A stretch of DNA of 64,000 bases from Providencia sneebia DSM 19967. GTDB taxonomy: Bacteria; Pseudomonadota; Gammaproteobacteria; Enterobacterales; Enterobacteriaceae. Positions 31,186-39,123 of this stretch are shown one piece after another (within the stretch, counting starts at the first letter, position 1; every line of letters starts with the position of its first letter). Under the pieces are notes generated by a model. The model was not told the DNA's origin and searched no databases. It saw only the letters and a program-made list of their open reading frames with translations. A program made the position numbers and the translations under genes. Location of the stretch: positions 1,838,310 through 1,902,309 of the forward strand of contig NZ_CM001773.1 in assembly GCF_000314895.2 (NCBI RefSeq), written 5' to 3'.

Positions 31186-31608
31186 TTATTTATCATATTC
31201 GATTTCAAAAAATGGAATCCTGACTTCTAATTCACTAGAATAGCTGTTTAGATTTTTTGTTCCACCTTGATAAAATTGCTCTTGTCTTTCATTGAGATAT
31301 AGCCTGTTTGATTGACTAGATGACGCATGAGACAAAATGTTAACGCGGTTTTTTGGACTAGTGAGATCAGTGTGACCTGAGTAAACAGCAGTTGAACTAG
31401 ATATTTTTAAATTATCATATATGTTTTTATCATTATAAAAATCGAGAATATTTTTTACATTATAATTATTGCTATAAATATTTTTCTTATCAAAGTCATA
31501 CTGACTAGTGTATTTTGTGAGTGTATCTTTATGCTTTATTTCACTTAGTGCATAGCCATTAATTGATGCTGAAAATAATATAATAAAAATAATAATTTTC
31601 TTGAACAT
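31186..31608 (-). CDS. Putative exported protein of unknown function
   Basis: I do not recognise this protein. Starting at ATG 31608 it has 140 residues and a clear signal peptide (MFKKIIIFIILFSASINGYA, cleavage probable after GYA). The mature part is polar and rich in N, Y, S and K, with no cysteine; it ends ELEVRIPFFEIEYDK. An in-frame start eight codons upstream is less likely because the MFKK start places the basic residues correctly for a signal peptide. It lies in an insert between fliE and fliT; a flagellar link is not shown. Confidence 0.6.
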   Translation of the reverse strand: MFKKIIIFIILFSASINGYALSEIKHKDTLTKYTSQYDFDKKNIYSNNYNVKNILDFYNDKNIYDNLKISSSTAVYSGHTDLTSPKNRVNILSHASSSQSNRLYLNERQEQFYQGGTKNLNSYSSELEVRIPFFEIEYDK

Positions 31609-31728
31609 ATATAATTCTCCATAATAAACCAAGCTCTAGGTATAATAGAGCAGTTATATCACTTGTTGTGTCGCTAAACAATAAACAAAAGATATATGAT
31701 TTTAATTTATTGTTTGCAGTGTTGTATG

Positions 31729-31935
31729 TTAAATCATGTCTGCAATGTGTAATTTTTTGCTTATATTATTTATCTTGTTTTTTAAAAATGAAAGGCTGCT
31801 ATACTCCTTTTCATTTTTAGAATAAGTTAGTACTTTACCATTGGAGACATAATGATATATATTATAATTTAGTATATAAATACTAGAAGTATAAAACATG
31901 AAAAATAATATAGGAATAATATATTTTATATTCAT
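31729..31935 (-). CDS. Small hypothetical protein with one N-terminal membrane segment
   Basis: This 68-residue open frame starts MNIKYIIPILFFMFYTSSIY, which could be an uncleaved membrane anchor or an export signal. The rest is polar and basic (KNEKEYSSLSFLKNKINNIS). I recognise no family and see no strong ribosome binding site, so it could be a chance frame in AT-rich DNA. It is 120 bases upstream of the exported protein gene on the same strand. Confidence 0.35.
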   Translation of the reverse strand: MNIKYIIPILFFMFYTSSIYILNYNIYHYVSNGKVLTYSKNEKEYSSLSFLKNKINNISKKLHIADMI

Positions 31936-32123
31936 ATTAATAAGTTTATATATTCGAATGTGTTAATCAACGTATAATTATTTTAAAATGTGAATAGCCT
32001 ATTGCCAGAACTATATCGTTTTATATGTTGTAATTTGGACATGACCATATAAAAATCTATAGATAAAATACTAATATTGTTAATTTATGACTCTATTTTC
32101 CCCATAGTAACTATGGAGGTAAC

Positions 32124-32324
32124 TTAATTATATTTAATAATATCTCCAGGTTGGCAATTTAAAACTTCACACAATTTTTCTAGCGTGGAAAATTTAATTC
32201 CTTTTATTTTTCCATTTTTGAGTAGGGATAAGTTTGCTTCAGTGATCCCAAGCTCCAAAGCTAAATCCTTTGATTTTATTTTTTTCTCTGCCATCAAAAC
32301 GTCTAGAGTTATTATTATAGTCAT
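32124..32324 (-). CDS. XRE/Cro-type helix-turn-helix regulator
   Basis: A 66-residue single-domain DNA-binding protein of the YozG-like XRE group. The helix-turn-helix reads KDLALELGITEANLSLLKNG, followed by KFSTLEKLCEVLNCQPGDII, both characteristic. It starts two bases after the stop of the DUF2975 gene, so the pair is an operon. In other bacteria DUF2975 membrane proteins often sit beside such regulators. It may bind the YACGATAAT inverted repeats upstream of the pair, but this is inference. An in-frame ATG at 32294 is an alternative start. Confidence 0.88.
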   Translation of the reverse strand: MTIIITLDVLMAEKKIKSKDLALELGITEANLSLLKNGKIKGIKFSTLEKLCEVLNCQPGDIIKYN

Positions 32325-32326
32325 TT

Positions 32327-32881
32327 TTATATATATTGTTGATTTTCTTCACTAATTTTTTTTGTTTCTTTCATTATTAGTGCTAAAGAGAGGATCATAA
32401 TACCATAGATTATCTCACGCATTGCTTCGGAAGAAAACCCTAAGTAGAAGACAAAAATGCGATCTCCTGGGGGTAAACTTATTGATAAAGCAAGACTTGC
32501 TAATGAGCCTAATAAACTGCTAATAATTGGTGTGATAACAGCTAATATTCCACCTATAAAGAGGATTTTTATATTGCGTTGTGTCCATATTTCACCTTTG
32601 GAGGTTTCAAAAAAGAAATAACCAACAAAAAATAAGCTTAGGGATGAAATTAAAACAGGAATATGTGAAAGTAACATTAATAATATGACGCTGCTTGAAG
32701 CTAATTCGATATTTTTTTCTAAAAGAGTAGGGTCTATGCTTTCAATAATTGCATATAACATGTCTTCTTTGCGGGTAATCCAAAAATAGTAATCACAGAC
32801 TAGATCAGTAACTGCCATTATCCAAATGATAAATGCGATTGATTTAGAATAAAAAAACAGTTTTTTATTGCTTTTGCTCAT
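32327..32881 (-). CDS. DUF2975-family membrane protein
   Basis: A four-helix inner-membrane protein resembling DUF2975. Starting at ATG 32881 it has 184 residues; a GTG five codons upstream is the alternative. The membrane segments are about residues 12-30, 64-88, 108-132 and 152-175 (for example SSVILLMLLSHIPVLISSLS). The family motif region GEIWTQRNIKILFIGGILAV, joining the second and third helices, is clear. Function is unknown. It is the first gene of an operon with the XRE regulator. Confidence 0.8.
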   Translation of the reverse strand: MSKSNKKLFFYSKSIAFIIWIMAVTDLVCDYYFWITRKEDMLYAIIESIDPTLLEKNIELASSSVILLMLLSHIPVLISSLSLFFVGYFFFETSKGEIWTQRNIKILFIGGILAVITPIISSLLGSLASLALSISLPPGDRIFVFYLGFSSEAMREIIYGIMILSLALIMKETKKISEENQQYI

Positions 32882-32930
32882 TTTAATCTTATCCACTTAG
32901 AGATTCTGCATTAGTGCATGACTATTAAAT

Positions 32931-32950
32931 TACGACAATAAATTATCGTA
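32931..32950. promoter_or_regulatory. YACGATAAT inverted repeat A (putative operator)
   Basis: TACGACAAT, two bases, ATTATCGTA: one mismatch between nine-base arms. It lies about 50 bases upstream of the DUF2975 start and shares its half-site with repeats B and C. Confidence 0.55.
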
Positions 32951-32958
32951 GTAAAGTA

Positions 32959-32985
32959 AAATATTATCGTGGCACGATAATATTT
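32959..32985. promoter_or_regulatory. YACGATAAT inverted repeat B (putative operator)
   Basis: A 27-base near-palindrome: perfect 13-base arms around one central G. The core reads ATTATCGTGGCACGATAAT (32963-32981). Its symmetry and position upstream of the DUF2975-XRE pair suggest binding of a dimeric regulator. Confidence 0.6.
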
Positions 32986-33318
32986 ATGGGTTTAGGCTGT
33001 TTTTTGTTCTATATGGTGTGAGTATAAAAAGCTGATATTATTTTTTCTTTAATATTCAAATTGTTAAATGATTGTTCTCACGGTTATAATTAACAAGAAA
33101 ACAATTAATCAAATGATGTTATTTTCTTAATGAATAAGACTACATCACAATATATTGATTAAGTATTGATAATATTTATATTTTCTCCAATTTTTACTGT
33201 TTTTTTTCTTACAATATGTTATTTTTATGTGAAAATATTTGCATCTTATTATTCTACTTTTCAAGTACGATTCATTGAGTCAATCATTTAATTAACCAAA
33301 GATGACATTTTTTGCATC

Positions 33319-33345
33319 TTATCGTAAATTTAAAAATACGATAAT
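33319..33345. promoter_or_regulatory. YACGATAAT inverted repeat C (putative operator)
   Basis: TTATCGTA (33319-33326), ten bases, TACGATAA (33337-33344). It sits 48-74 bases before the deformylase start and uses the same half-site as A and B, but with a longer spacer. Confidence 0.5.
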
Positions 33346-33392
33346 GTTTTTATATGCTTGAATTAGAGAAAGTGATTTTATAGGATTTATTT

Positions 33393-33896
33393 ATGGCAGT
33401 AAGAACAATCATTGAAATACCAGATGAAAGATTACGTGTAAAATGTGCGGCTGTGACTGATATTGCTTCAGTACAAACATTAATTGATGATCTATTAGAT
33501 ACCATGTATAGCACTGACAATGGTATTGGTTTAGCAGCGCCACAAATTGCAGCAACAGAATCAGTAATGGTTATTGATATCTCTGAAAATCGTAATGAGC
33601 CATTGGTATTTGTTAACCCTGAAATTATTGAGAGTGAAGGCGAAACAAGTTATCAAGAAGGGTGTTTATCCGTACCCGAAATTTATGCTGATGTAGCCCG
33701 TTTTCAACGCGTTAAAGTTAAAGCGCTTGATAGAGAAGGTAAAGAATTCATTATTGATTCTGATGAATTCTTAGCAATTGTGATGCAACATGAGATTGAC
33801 CACTTGCATGGTAAGATTTTCCTTGACCATTTATCAACATTAAAAAGAAATATGCTCTTAAAGAAATTAAAAAAGCAGCAACGTTTAAAACAATGA
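33393..33896 (+). CDS. def: Peptide deformylase
   Basis: The enzyme removes the N-formyl group from nascent proteins using a bound metal. The 167-residue product has all three motifs: GIGLAAPQ (motif 1), EGCLS (motif 2, cysteine ligand) and HEIDH (motif 3, two histidine ligands with the catalytic glutamate). It stands alone, without fmt, inside the flagellar cluster, and so may be a second, accessory copy; this cannot be proved from this window. Upstream lies repeat C, shared with the DUF2975-XRE promoter region, hinting at co-regulation. Confidence 0.95.
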   Translation: MAVRTIIEIPDERLRVKCAAVTDIASVQTLIDDLLDTMYSTDNGIGLAAPQIAATESVMVIDISENRNEPLVFVNPEIIESEGETSYQEGCLSVPEIYADVARFQRVKVKALDREGKEFIIDSDEFLAIVMQHEIDHLHGKIFLDHLSTLKRNMLLKKLKKQQRLKQ

Positions 33897-33914
33897 GTTG
33901 AATACTTAAGCATT

Positions 33915-33961
33915 CTACCTGACACTGATAAGCTTGAGCTTTCTTCATATGTGTCAGGTAG
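33915..33961. repeat. Long stem-loop between def and fliT
   Basis: Perfect 11-base arms CTACCTGACAC (33915-33925) and GTGTCAGGTAG (33951-33961) enclose a 25-base loop that itself contains the small palindrome AAGCTTGAGCTT. Genes converge here, but no T-run follows on either strand, so an ordinary intrinsic terminator is not evident. Confidence 0.6.
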
Positions 33962-34051
33962 GAGATTAAAAATTTCATAATATAATCAAATTAGTAATGG
34001 TAATTTCCTCATAGGTTATGAAAATGGTCATAACTATTATTAAATAACTTG

Positions 34052-34357
34052 TTATTTTTTAATAATTTTATTTTCTTGCATTAAAAATGTTAGTGCTTGA
34101 TGTAAAAGTGTTTTAACTATATTTTCATTTTCAATAATTTTATGTAATAAATCAATTAGTTTATTTTTCATTATCTTATGATTATTCAGTTTTTGTGATA
34201 ATAATACTAGATTTTCAACTGCTGAAATATACTCAGTTTCTTTTTGAATAAGCTCTGCCCAATTATTATTTTTAGCTAATATAACTAAGTTTTCACTTAA
34301 CACAAAAACATCCCAATATACCTTACGTATATCAAATGAACCTTGATTATCTCTCAT
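34052..34357 (-). CDS. fliT: Flagellar chaperone FliT
   Basis: FliT is the export chaperone for the cap protein FliD and an anti-FlhDC factor in Salmonella. The 101-residue product is helical and polar, shorter than E. coli FliT (121). Sequence identity is not obvious by eye; the call rests on its place as third gene of fliDST, overlapping the fliS end by 11 bases, and on its helical pattern (NNWAELIQKETEYISAVENL). Confidence 0.8.
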   Translation of the reverse strand: MRDNQGSFDIRKVYWDVFVLSENLVILAKNNNWAELIQKETEYISAVENLVLLSQKLNNHKIMKNKLIDLLHKIIENENIVKTLLHQALTFLMQENKIIKK

Positions 34358-34745
34358 TAAAATTTATTCCTATTTGTTTCCATGTGTTGGAAATATTGAG
34401 GAGTAATTTATAAACTTCTTGAAGATAATCAATGTTATTTTCAATATTAGCATTGAATAATCGTAGTATCATATAATCATAAAGTATTTCTAAATTATTA
34501 GCAATTTCTCCACCAGCTTCATGGTTAAGAGCTTGCTTTAATCCAGTATCTAAAATATCAATAGCTTTTGATATGGACGTGCATTTTTCTATAATATTAT
34601 TTTGTTGCATAAAAATTTCAGCACGTTTAATTGCACTTAGGGCTTCTTTGTATAATAAACTAATGAGTTGGTAGGGCGTTGCATCATTAATTTGGCTTTC
34701 TAAATTAATTTTATTATAAGTCAGATGTGATTTTTGTTTATACAT
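34347..34745 (-). CDS. fliS: Flagellin export chaperone FliS
   Basis: FliS prevents flagellin from polymerising in the cytoplasm. The 132-residue product shows the family's conserved start ATPYQLISLLYKEALSAIKR and the helix KAIDILDTGLKQALNHEAGG, then LEILYDYMILRLFNANIENN. Its ATG overlaps the fliD stop by eight bases. Confidence 0.95.
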   Translation of the reverse strand: MYKQKSHLTYNKINLESQINDATPYQLISLLYKEALSAIKRAEIFMQQNNIIEKCTSISKAIDILDTGLKQALNHEAGGEIANNLEILYDYMILRLFNANIENNIDYLQEVYKLLLNISNTWKQIGINFNER

Positions 34746-36177
34746 AACTTTTGTTAAGAAGTTGAGTTAATGAATTTCCTGTGCTATTAATTTGATGCAT
34801 CATTTTATCAAGATTCTGAAACTTTCGTCGATGTGCATCCATAGTGCTTTCAATTTGTCTATTTACTTTATCAATGCTTTTATCAATATCTTTATTTTTT
34901 CTACGAATATTACTTTTAGCAAGGTGTAATGTTCCTTCGTAGTTATCAAGGGTTTTATTTAAAAAATGAATGTTATTCGTAGCAAATCCAACCTCTTTAT
35001 TATCTCCTATAAAAAATTTCTTTACGCTGATATTGTTTTCATCTAATATTTTATCTAATTTTTCTTCATTAATGCTGAGTGTTCCATCAAGATTTTGCCT
35101 TATTCCCATCTGGTTAAGTAATTTTATGTTTCCACTGCTTTGGATAGTTCTTACTTGAGATTGAAGTTGATTTTGTATGTTTCGCAAAGTTGAATTACCT
35201 ATTAGTGGCCCATTATTTTTATTTTTTTCATCATTCTTATCATTAGGAACATATTTAGATAAATCTTTTGATATATTTTGAAATTCATTATAATAAGTTA
35301 CCCAAGCCTGTATTTTTTCTTTCATAGAGTGAGTTTCATTAGAAATAACTAAAGATTCTGGCTTACCATATTCACTCTTTTGCTTCAACGTTAATACTAA
35401 TCCAGGAAACAGATCCTTCGTCGTATTTGATTGTGTTTCAAAGTCAAATCCATCAATGCTTAAACAAGCATTTTTAGGAGAAACCTTTTGTTCTATAGCA
35501 TCATTATTTCTATTTATTAGCTCTACATTACCTTTTTTATTGATTACAGATGTAACATTAAGAACTTTATTCAGTACTTCATCTCCTTCAACATTTATAT
35601 TGATTCGATGTTCTATCCCTTCTTTCTTGGATGTTAGAGCTAGATGATATTCATTATTATTATTTTTAATTATTGTTGCATTAACAGATTTATTTTCTTT
35701 ATTAATTGCAGCTGCAATCGTAACTAAGGAAGTATGCTCATTACCTAGCTTAATAATAATAGGATCTTTTTCAACAGGCTGTGAGATTGTTATTATTCTC
35801 TCTGCATTATTATTACCTAATGGTATGGTTTTATCGGGGTAGCCTTTAGTTGAGATAGTTTGTGCTTTTGCTAATTGTGATATAAAAATATCATGAATAC
35901 CAGTTATTGCTTTTTCTGTTGTCTTTGCACTAAAGGTTTTATATTCACTATCCACTTTTGTTGTGGTTGTTTCATTGCATTTTTTAAGATCTTCAGCTGA
36001 TTGTTTTAATTTTTCTAAAGAAGATTGTATTTTTACAAAAGCACTAATTTGTATATTATAGGTTTTTTTTTGTTCTGTAAGTGGCTCAAGACGGCGACGT
36101 TCAATCATTTCTATTTGATCCATTTGTTTATGCAAATCTAGATTTGCACCAATACCTAACGTTGATATGTTAGCCAT
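34738..36177 (-). CDS. fliD: Filament cap protein FliD (HAP2)
   Basis: FliD caps the filament and folds incoming flagellin. ATG 36177, with GGAGAGG upstream, gives 479 residues (468 in E. coli). The N-terminus STLGIGANLDLHKQMDQIEM and the C-terminal coiled-coil helix RRKNKDIDKSIDKVNRQIES are typical. The middle region is rich in N and K. It is first in fliDST, with a sigma-28 promoter just upstream. Confidence 0.95.
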   Translation of the reverse strand: MANISTLGIGANLDLHKQMDQIEMIERRRLEPLTEQKKTYNIQISAFVKIQSSLEKLKQSAEDLKKCNETTTTKVDSEYKTFSAKTTEKAITGIHDIFISQLAKAQTISTKGYPDKTIPLGNNNAERIITISQPVEKDPIIIKLGNEHTSLVTIAAAINKENKSVNATIIKNNNNEYHLALTSKKEGIEHRININVEGDEVLNKVLNVTSVINKKGNVELINRNNDAIEQKVSPKNACLSIDGFDFETQSNTTKDLFPGLVLTLKQKSEYGKPESLVISNETHSMKEKIQAWVTYYNEFQNISKDLSKYVPNDKNDEKNKNNGPLIGNSTLRNIQNQLQSQVRTIQSSGNIKLLNQMGIRQNLDGTLSINEEKLDKILDENNISVKKFFIGDNKEVGFATNNIHFLNKTLDNYEGTLHLAKSNIRRKNKDIDKSIDKVNRQIESTMDAHRRKFQNLDKMMHQINSTGNSLTQLLNKSYV

Positions 36178-36214
36178 TAACCTCTCCAACTAAATTTAAT
36201 CTATCTTATATTTG

Positions 36215-36241
36215 TTATCGGCAATGTGAATGAAAATATTA
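36215..36241 (-). promoter_or_regulatory. Sigma-28 promoter for fliD-fliS-fliT
   Basis: On the minus strand TAAT (36241-36238), 15 bases, then a perfect GCCGATAA (36222-36215). The -35 has one mismatch to TAAA. It lies 38 bases upstream of fliD and diverges from the fliC promoter. Confidence 0.8.
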
Positions 36242-36349
36242 GATTAAAAAAAGAATATGAGTATAGGAATATAATTTTCTATTGGGATTTTTATTCATTT
36301 ATTAAATAATAATGTCTTCTACATAAGAACAATTTTTTGATAAAACAAC

Positions 36350-36376
36350 TAAAGGCTATTTTTATCGAGCCGATAA
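36350..36376 (+). promoter_or_regulatory. Sigma-28 promoter for fliC
   Basis: TAAA (36350-36353), 15 bases, GCCGATAA (36369-36376): a perfect consensus match, giving a leader of roughly 70 bases before fliC. Confidence 0.9.
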
Positions 36377-36453
36377 TGTCATTGCTAGCAACGAATTAAT
36401 TTGTTTAATTGATGGATTAACTTTAATTTAATAGAATAATCAGGAGATTTATT

Positions 36454-37311
36454 ATGCCAGAAATTACACAGTCTATTATAACCAATACATTATCATCAAA
36501 AACTCAAAATCATTTGAGTCGTTCACAAGCGGCATTAGGTAAATCGATTGAACGTTTATCCTCAGGGTATAGAATCAACAGTGCCAAGGATGATGCCGCA
36601 GGTCAAGCAATTGCAAATCGTTTTACTTCTACCATTAGAGGATTAACTCAAGCTTCTCGTAATGCTAGCGATGCTATTTCAATGGCACAAACTACCGAAG
36701 GAGGGCTGAATGAAATCAACTCTCACTTACAACGTATTCGAGAATTAGTGGTTCAGGCTAAAAATGGTACAAACTCTGAATCTGACTTACAGTCAATTCA
36801 AAAAGAAATCGTTTTGCGCTCGGAAGAAATTGATCGTATCTCAGAACAGACTCAATTTAATGGAGTTAATGTTTTAAATGGCGATAAGCCAAATATATCT
36901 ATTCAAGTTGGCTCGAATGATAAAGAGACTATCCATTTTAACCTACCAAAAGTTAATAGTGACGAATTAGATATTAAAAACATTAATGTAGTCAGTTCTA
37001 CAACAAATGCTCAAAATGCTACGAATACTCAAAATACAGATACTCAACTAGAAACGATTGATAAAGCAATTAGTCAAGTTGATGAAATGCGCTCTTCATT
37101 AGGTGCTGTACAAAATCGCTTACAATCAACGATTAATAATTTAGATAGTAGCATTAATAATCTAAGTGCAGCACGTAGTCGTATTGAAGATGCTGATTTT
37201 GCAACAGAAGTTTCTAATATGAATAGTAACCAAATTTTACAACAAGCGGGTACAGCTGTTTTAGCACAAGCAAATCAAGTTACACAAAGTATTCTAAGCT
37301 TGCTACGTTAA
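36454..37311 (+). CDS. fliC: Flagellin FliC, short form
   Basis: FliC is the filament subunit. The 285-residue product keeps both conserved ends: the N-terminal D0/D1 part ([35 protein letters not shown]) and the C-terminal part ([20 protein letters not shown], ending [10 protein letters not shown]). The variable outer D2/D3 part is nearly absent, so it is far shorter than E. coli flagellin (498). AGGAG precedes the ATG by about seven bases. Only one flagellin gene is present in the window. Confidence 0.97.
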   Translation: MPEITQSIITNTLSSKTQNHLSRSQAALGKSIERLSSGYRINSAKDDAAGQAIANRFTSTIRGLTQASRNASDAISMAQTTEGGLNEINSHLQRIRELVVQAKNGTNSESDLQSIQKEIVLRSEEIDRISEQTQFNGVNVLNGDKPNISIQVGSNDKETIHFNLPKVNSDELDIKNINVVSSTTNAQNATNTQNTDTQLETIDKAISQVDEMRSSLGAVQNRLQSTINNLDSSINNLSAARSRIEDADFATEVSNMNSNQILQQAGTAVLAQANQVTQSILSLLR

Positions 37312-37370
37312 TATACTAATTTAAATTTAATAATATTTTAATTGTATCTTGTTGTTTATCAGTCAAAGAG

Positions 37371-37408
37371 TCTGATCTCGGTATTTAGCGGGATCAGATT
37401 TTTTATTT
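37371..37408 (+). terminator. Intrinsic terminator of fliC
   Basis: TCTGATCTCG (37371-37380) pairs with CGGGATCAGA (37389-37398) apart from one mismatch, followed by six T and further T-rich bases. It lies 60 bases after the fliC stop. Confidence 0.85.
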
Positions 37409-37563
37409 TAATTAATATCTGTGAATTATATATCTATCTTTAATTACATCATATTTTACTTAATATAAATAGCTATTATTTACCCCACTACTCACCGAAT
37501 TAAATAATAAATTAAAGATGATAATAGATACTTCTATATTAGTTTCTAAAGGTGATTCAGGTT

Positions 37564-38289
37564 GTGAGTGATTTTTATACGGCTGAAGGTGTAATTAATA
37601 AAAATAGCTTATGGGAACGTTATTATCCTTTAATTCGACATGAGGCATTAAAATTACAAGTCAGACTTCCCGCAAGCGTGGATATTGATGATCTGATTCA
37701 AGCGGGTAGTATTGGGTTATTACATGCGTTAGAGCGTTTTGATGCAACACAAGGAGCATCACTTGCTACTTATGCAATACAACGAATTCGTGGAGCTATG
37801 CTAGATGAATTAAGAAGTAGAGATTGGGCTCCTCGTAGTGTCCGCCGCCAAGCGCGAGATATATCTGAAGTTATTTATAAACTAGAACAATCATTAAGTC
37901 GTAGCGCAACTGAAACTGAAATTGCTCAAGCTTTAAAAATGGATATGCTGACATATCGGCAAGCATTATTAGATACCAATAATAGTCAGTTATATTCTTA
38001 TGATGAACTGTATGAACTTAATGGAGAAAGCTGTGAACCTTTAGTTGATGAAAATGATGGCGGAAATCCATTAAATCTATTAATAAACTCAAAGTTGCAT
38101 GAGCAAGTCATGATAGCGATAGAGCAACTACCTGAACGTGAAAAATTAGTTTTGATACTTTATTACCAAGAAGATCTAAATCTCAAGGAAATTGGTGCAG
38201 TATTAGATGTTGGAGAATCAAGGGTGAGCCAATTACATAGCCAAGCAGTGAAGAGACTTAGAGGGCGTTTAAAAGTAGAACATAAATAA
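37564..38289 (+). CDS. fliA: Flagellar sigma factor FliA (sigma-28)
   Basis: FliA directs transcription of class III flagellar genes. I prefer GTG 37564, because the protein then starts VSDFYTAEGV, parallel to E. coli VNSLYTAEGV, with AAAGGTGA nine bases upstream; GTG 37552 is the alternative. It has 241 residues (239 in E. coli). Region 2 shows RYYPLIRHEALKLQVRLPAS and ATYAIQRIRGAMLDELRSRD. Region 4 has LVLILYYQEDLNLKEIGAVL and the helix-turn-helix GESRVSQLHSQAVKRLR. fliZ, which usually follows, is absent. Confidence 0.96.
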   Translation: MSDFYTAEGVINKNSLWERYYPLIRHEALKLQVRLPASVDIDDLIQAGSIGLLHALERFDATQGASLATYAIQRIRGAMLDELRSRDWAPRSVRRQARDISEVIYKLEQSLSRSATETEIAQALKMDMLTYRQALLDTNNSQLYSYDELYELNGESCEPLVDENDGGNPLNLLINSKLHEQVMIAIEQLPEREKLVLILYYQEDLNLKEIGAVLDVGESRVSQLHSQAVKRLRGRLKVEHK

Positions 38290-38775
38290 AATTTTACTTT
38301 CTTAGAGAAATTTGTTGAATTTTATTTTAAGTATGAGCATTTTTAGTGGGATAAAAAAAACCCTCTAAGAAAGAGGGTAAATAAATTAAAACGAGAATAC
38401 CTGTATACCATTTATTTCTAGTTAACCAAAGTAGACCAGTTGCTTTAAATGGTTATAAAAACGGCTGTATATAAAATAATGAGATCATCGTCACTATCTG
38501 TATAATTTAAACCTAAATTATTTGTGTTAGTAATTAACGTAATATAATTTAAATTATATTATTTATTTACGAACGGAAAGTTATTGTAACTAGATGTAAT
38601 TTTAATTTTATACCCACATAATTTTAAGTTGTATTTAGTTGCTAAAAAATTTATTGGCAACATTCAGTGATTATTAAAAATATCAATGAATCATGTAACC
38701 GATACCGCTTAATTTATCAATTAATGTGGGCTAAAAAAGATAGTGAGAATTTCATATTGGATATGACCTTTATTG
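38290..38775. other. Gap between fliA and cutA
   Basis: No gene is visible apart from the hairpin terminator at 38353-38377. The region is AT-rich. A short minus-strand RNA ending at that hairpin is possible but has no direct support. Confidence 0.4.
38353..38377 (-). terminator. Intrinsic terminator, minus strand
   Basis: CCCTCT (38361-38366) pairs with AGAGGG (38372-38377). Read on the minus strand the stem is followed by eight T (38360-38353). The nearest minus-strand gene, cutA, ends about 400 bases away. Confidence 0.75.
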
Positions 38776-39123
38776 TCATATTACCGATTTGATTATCCAC
38801 GCAAGGTAACCATCATCAACTTGATTGATATCGAGTTTAATCAATTCAGGGGTTTCATATGGATGGATTTCTTTTATAGTATCAAAAATGGCAGGTTGAT
38901 TTTTATTAATAGATTTAATTAACAGTAAGATCTCTTTATCTTGAACAATTTCATTTTTCCATCGATATAAAGAGGTCAGTTCAGGTAGTAATGAAACACA
39001 GGCTGCAAGGTGTTTATCCAGTAATTGTTGAGTAATTTTAATGGCATTACTCTGACTATTTGTTGTGCATAATATAATACAAGGTTGTTGTTTTTTATCA
39101 TAATTTACTTCATTATTTATCAT
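38776..39123 (-). CDS. cutA: CutA1 family protein
   Basis: CutA1 proteins are small trimeric cytoplasmic proteins linked to divalent-cation tolerance; their molecular role is not settled. The 115-residue product shows the family's core: AIKITQQLLDKHLAACVSLL, LTSLYRWKNEIVQDKEILLL and the ending IHPYETPELIKLDINQVDDG with YLAWI. AAGGAGA precedes the ATG. It is transcribed against fliA and lies outside the flagellar regulon. Confidence 0.94.
   Translation of the reverse strand: MINNEVNYDKKQQPCIILCTTNSQSNAIKITQQLLDKHLAACVSLLPELTSLYRWKNEIVQDKEILLLIKSINKNQPAIFDTIKEIHPYETPELIKLDINQVDDGYLAWIIKSVI

Noticed and set aside
38290..38775. A fliZ gene or remnant after fliA
   Set aside because: No frame in this gap resembles FliZ.
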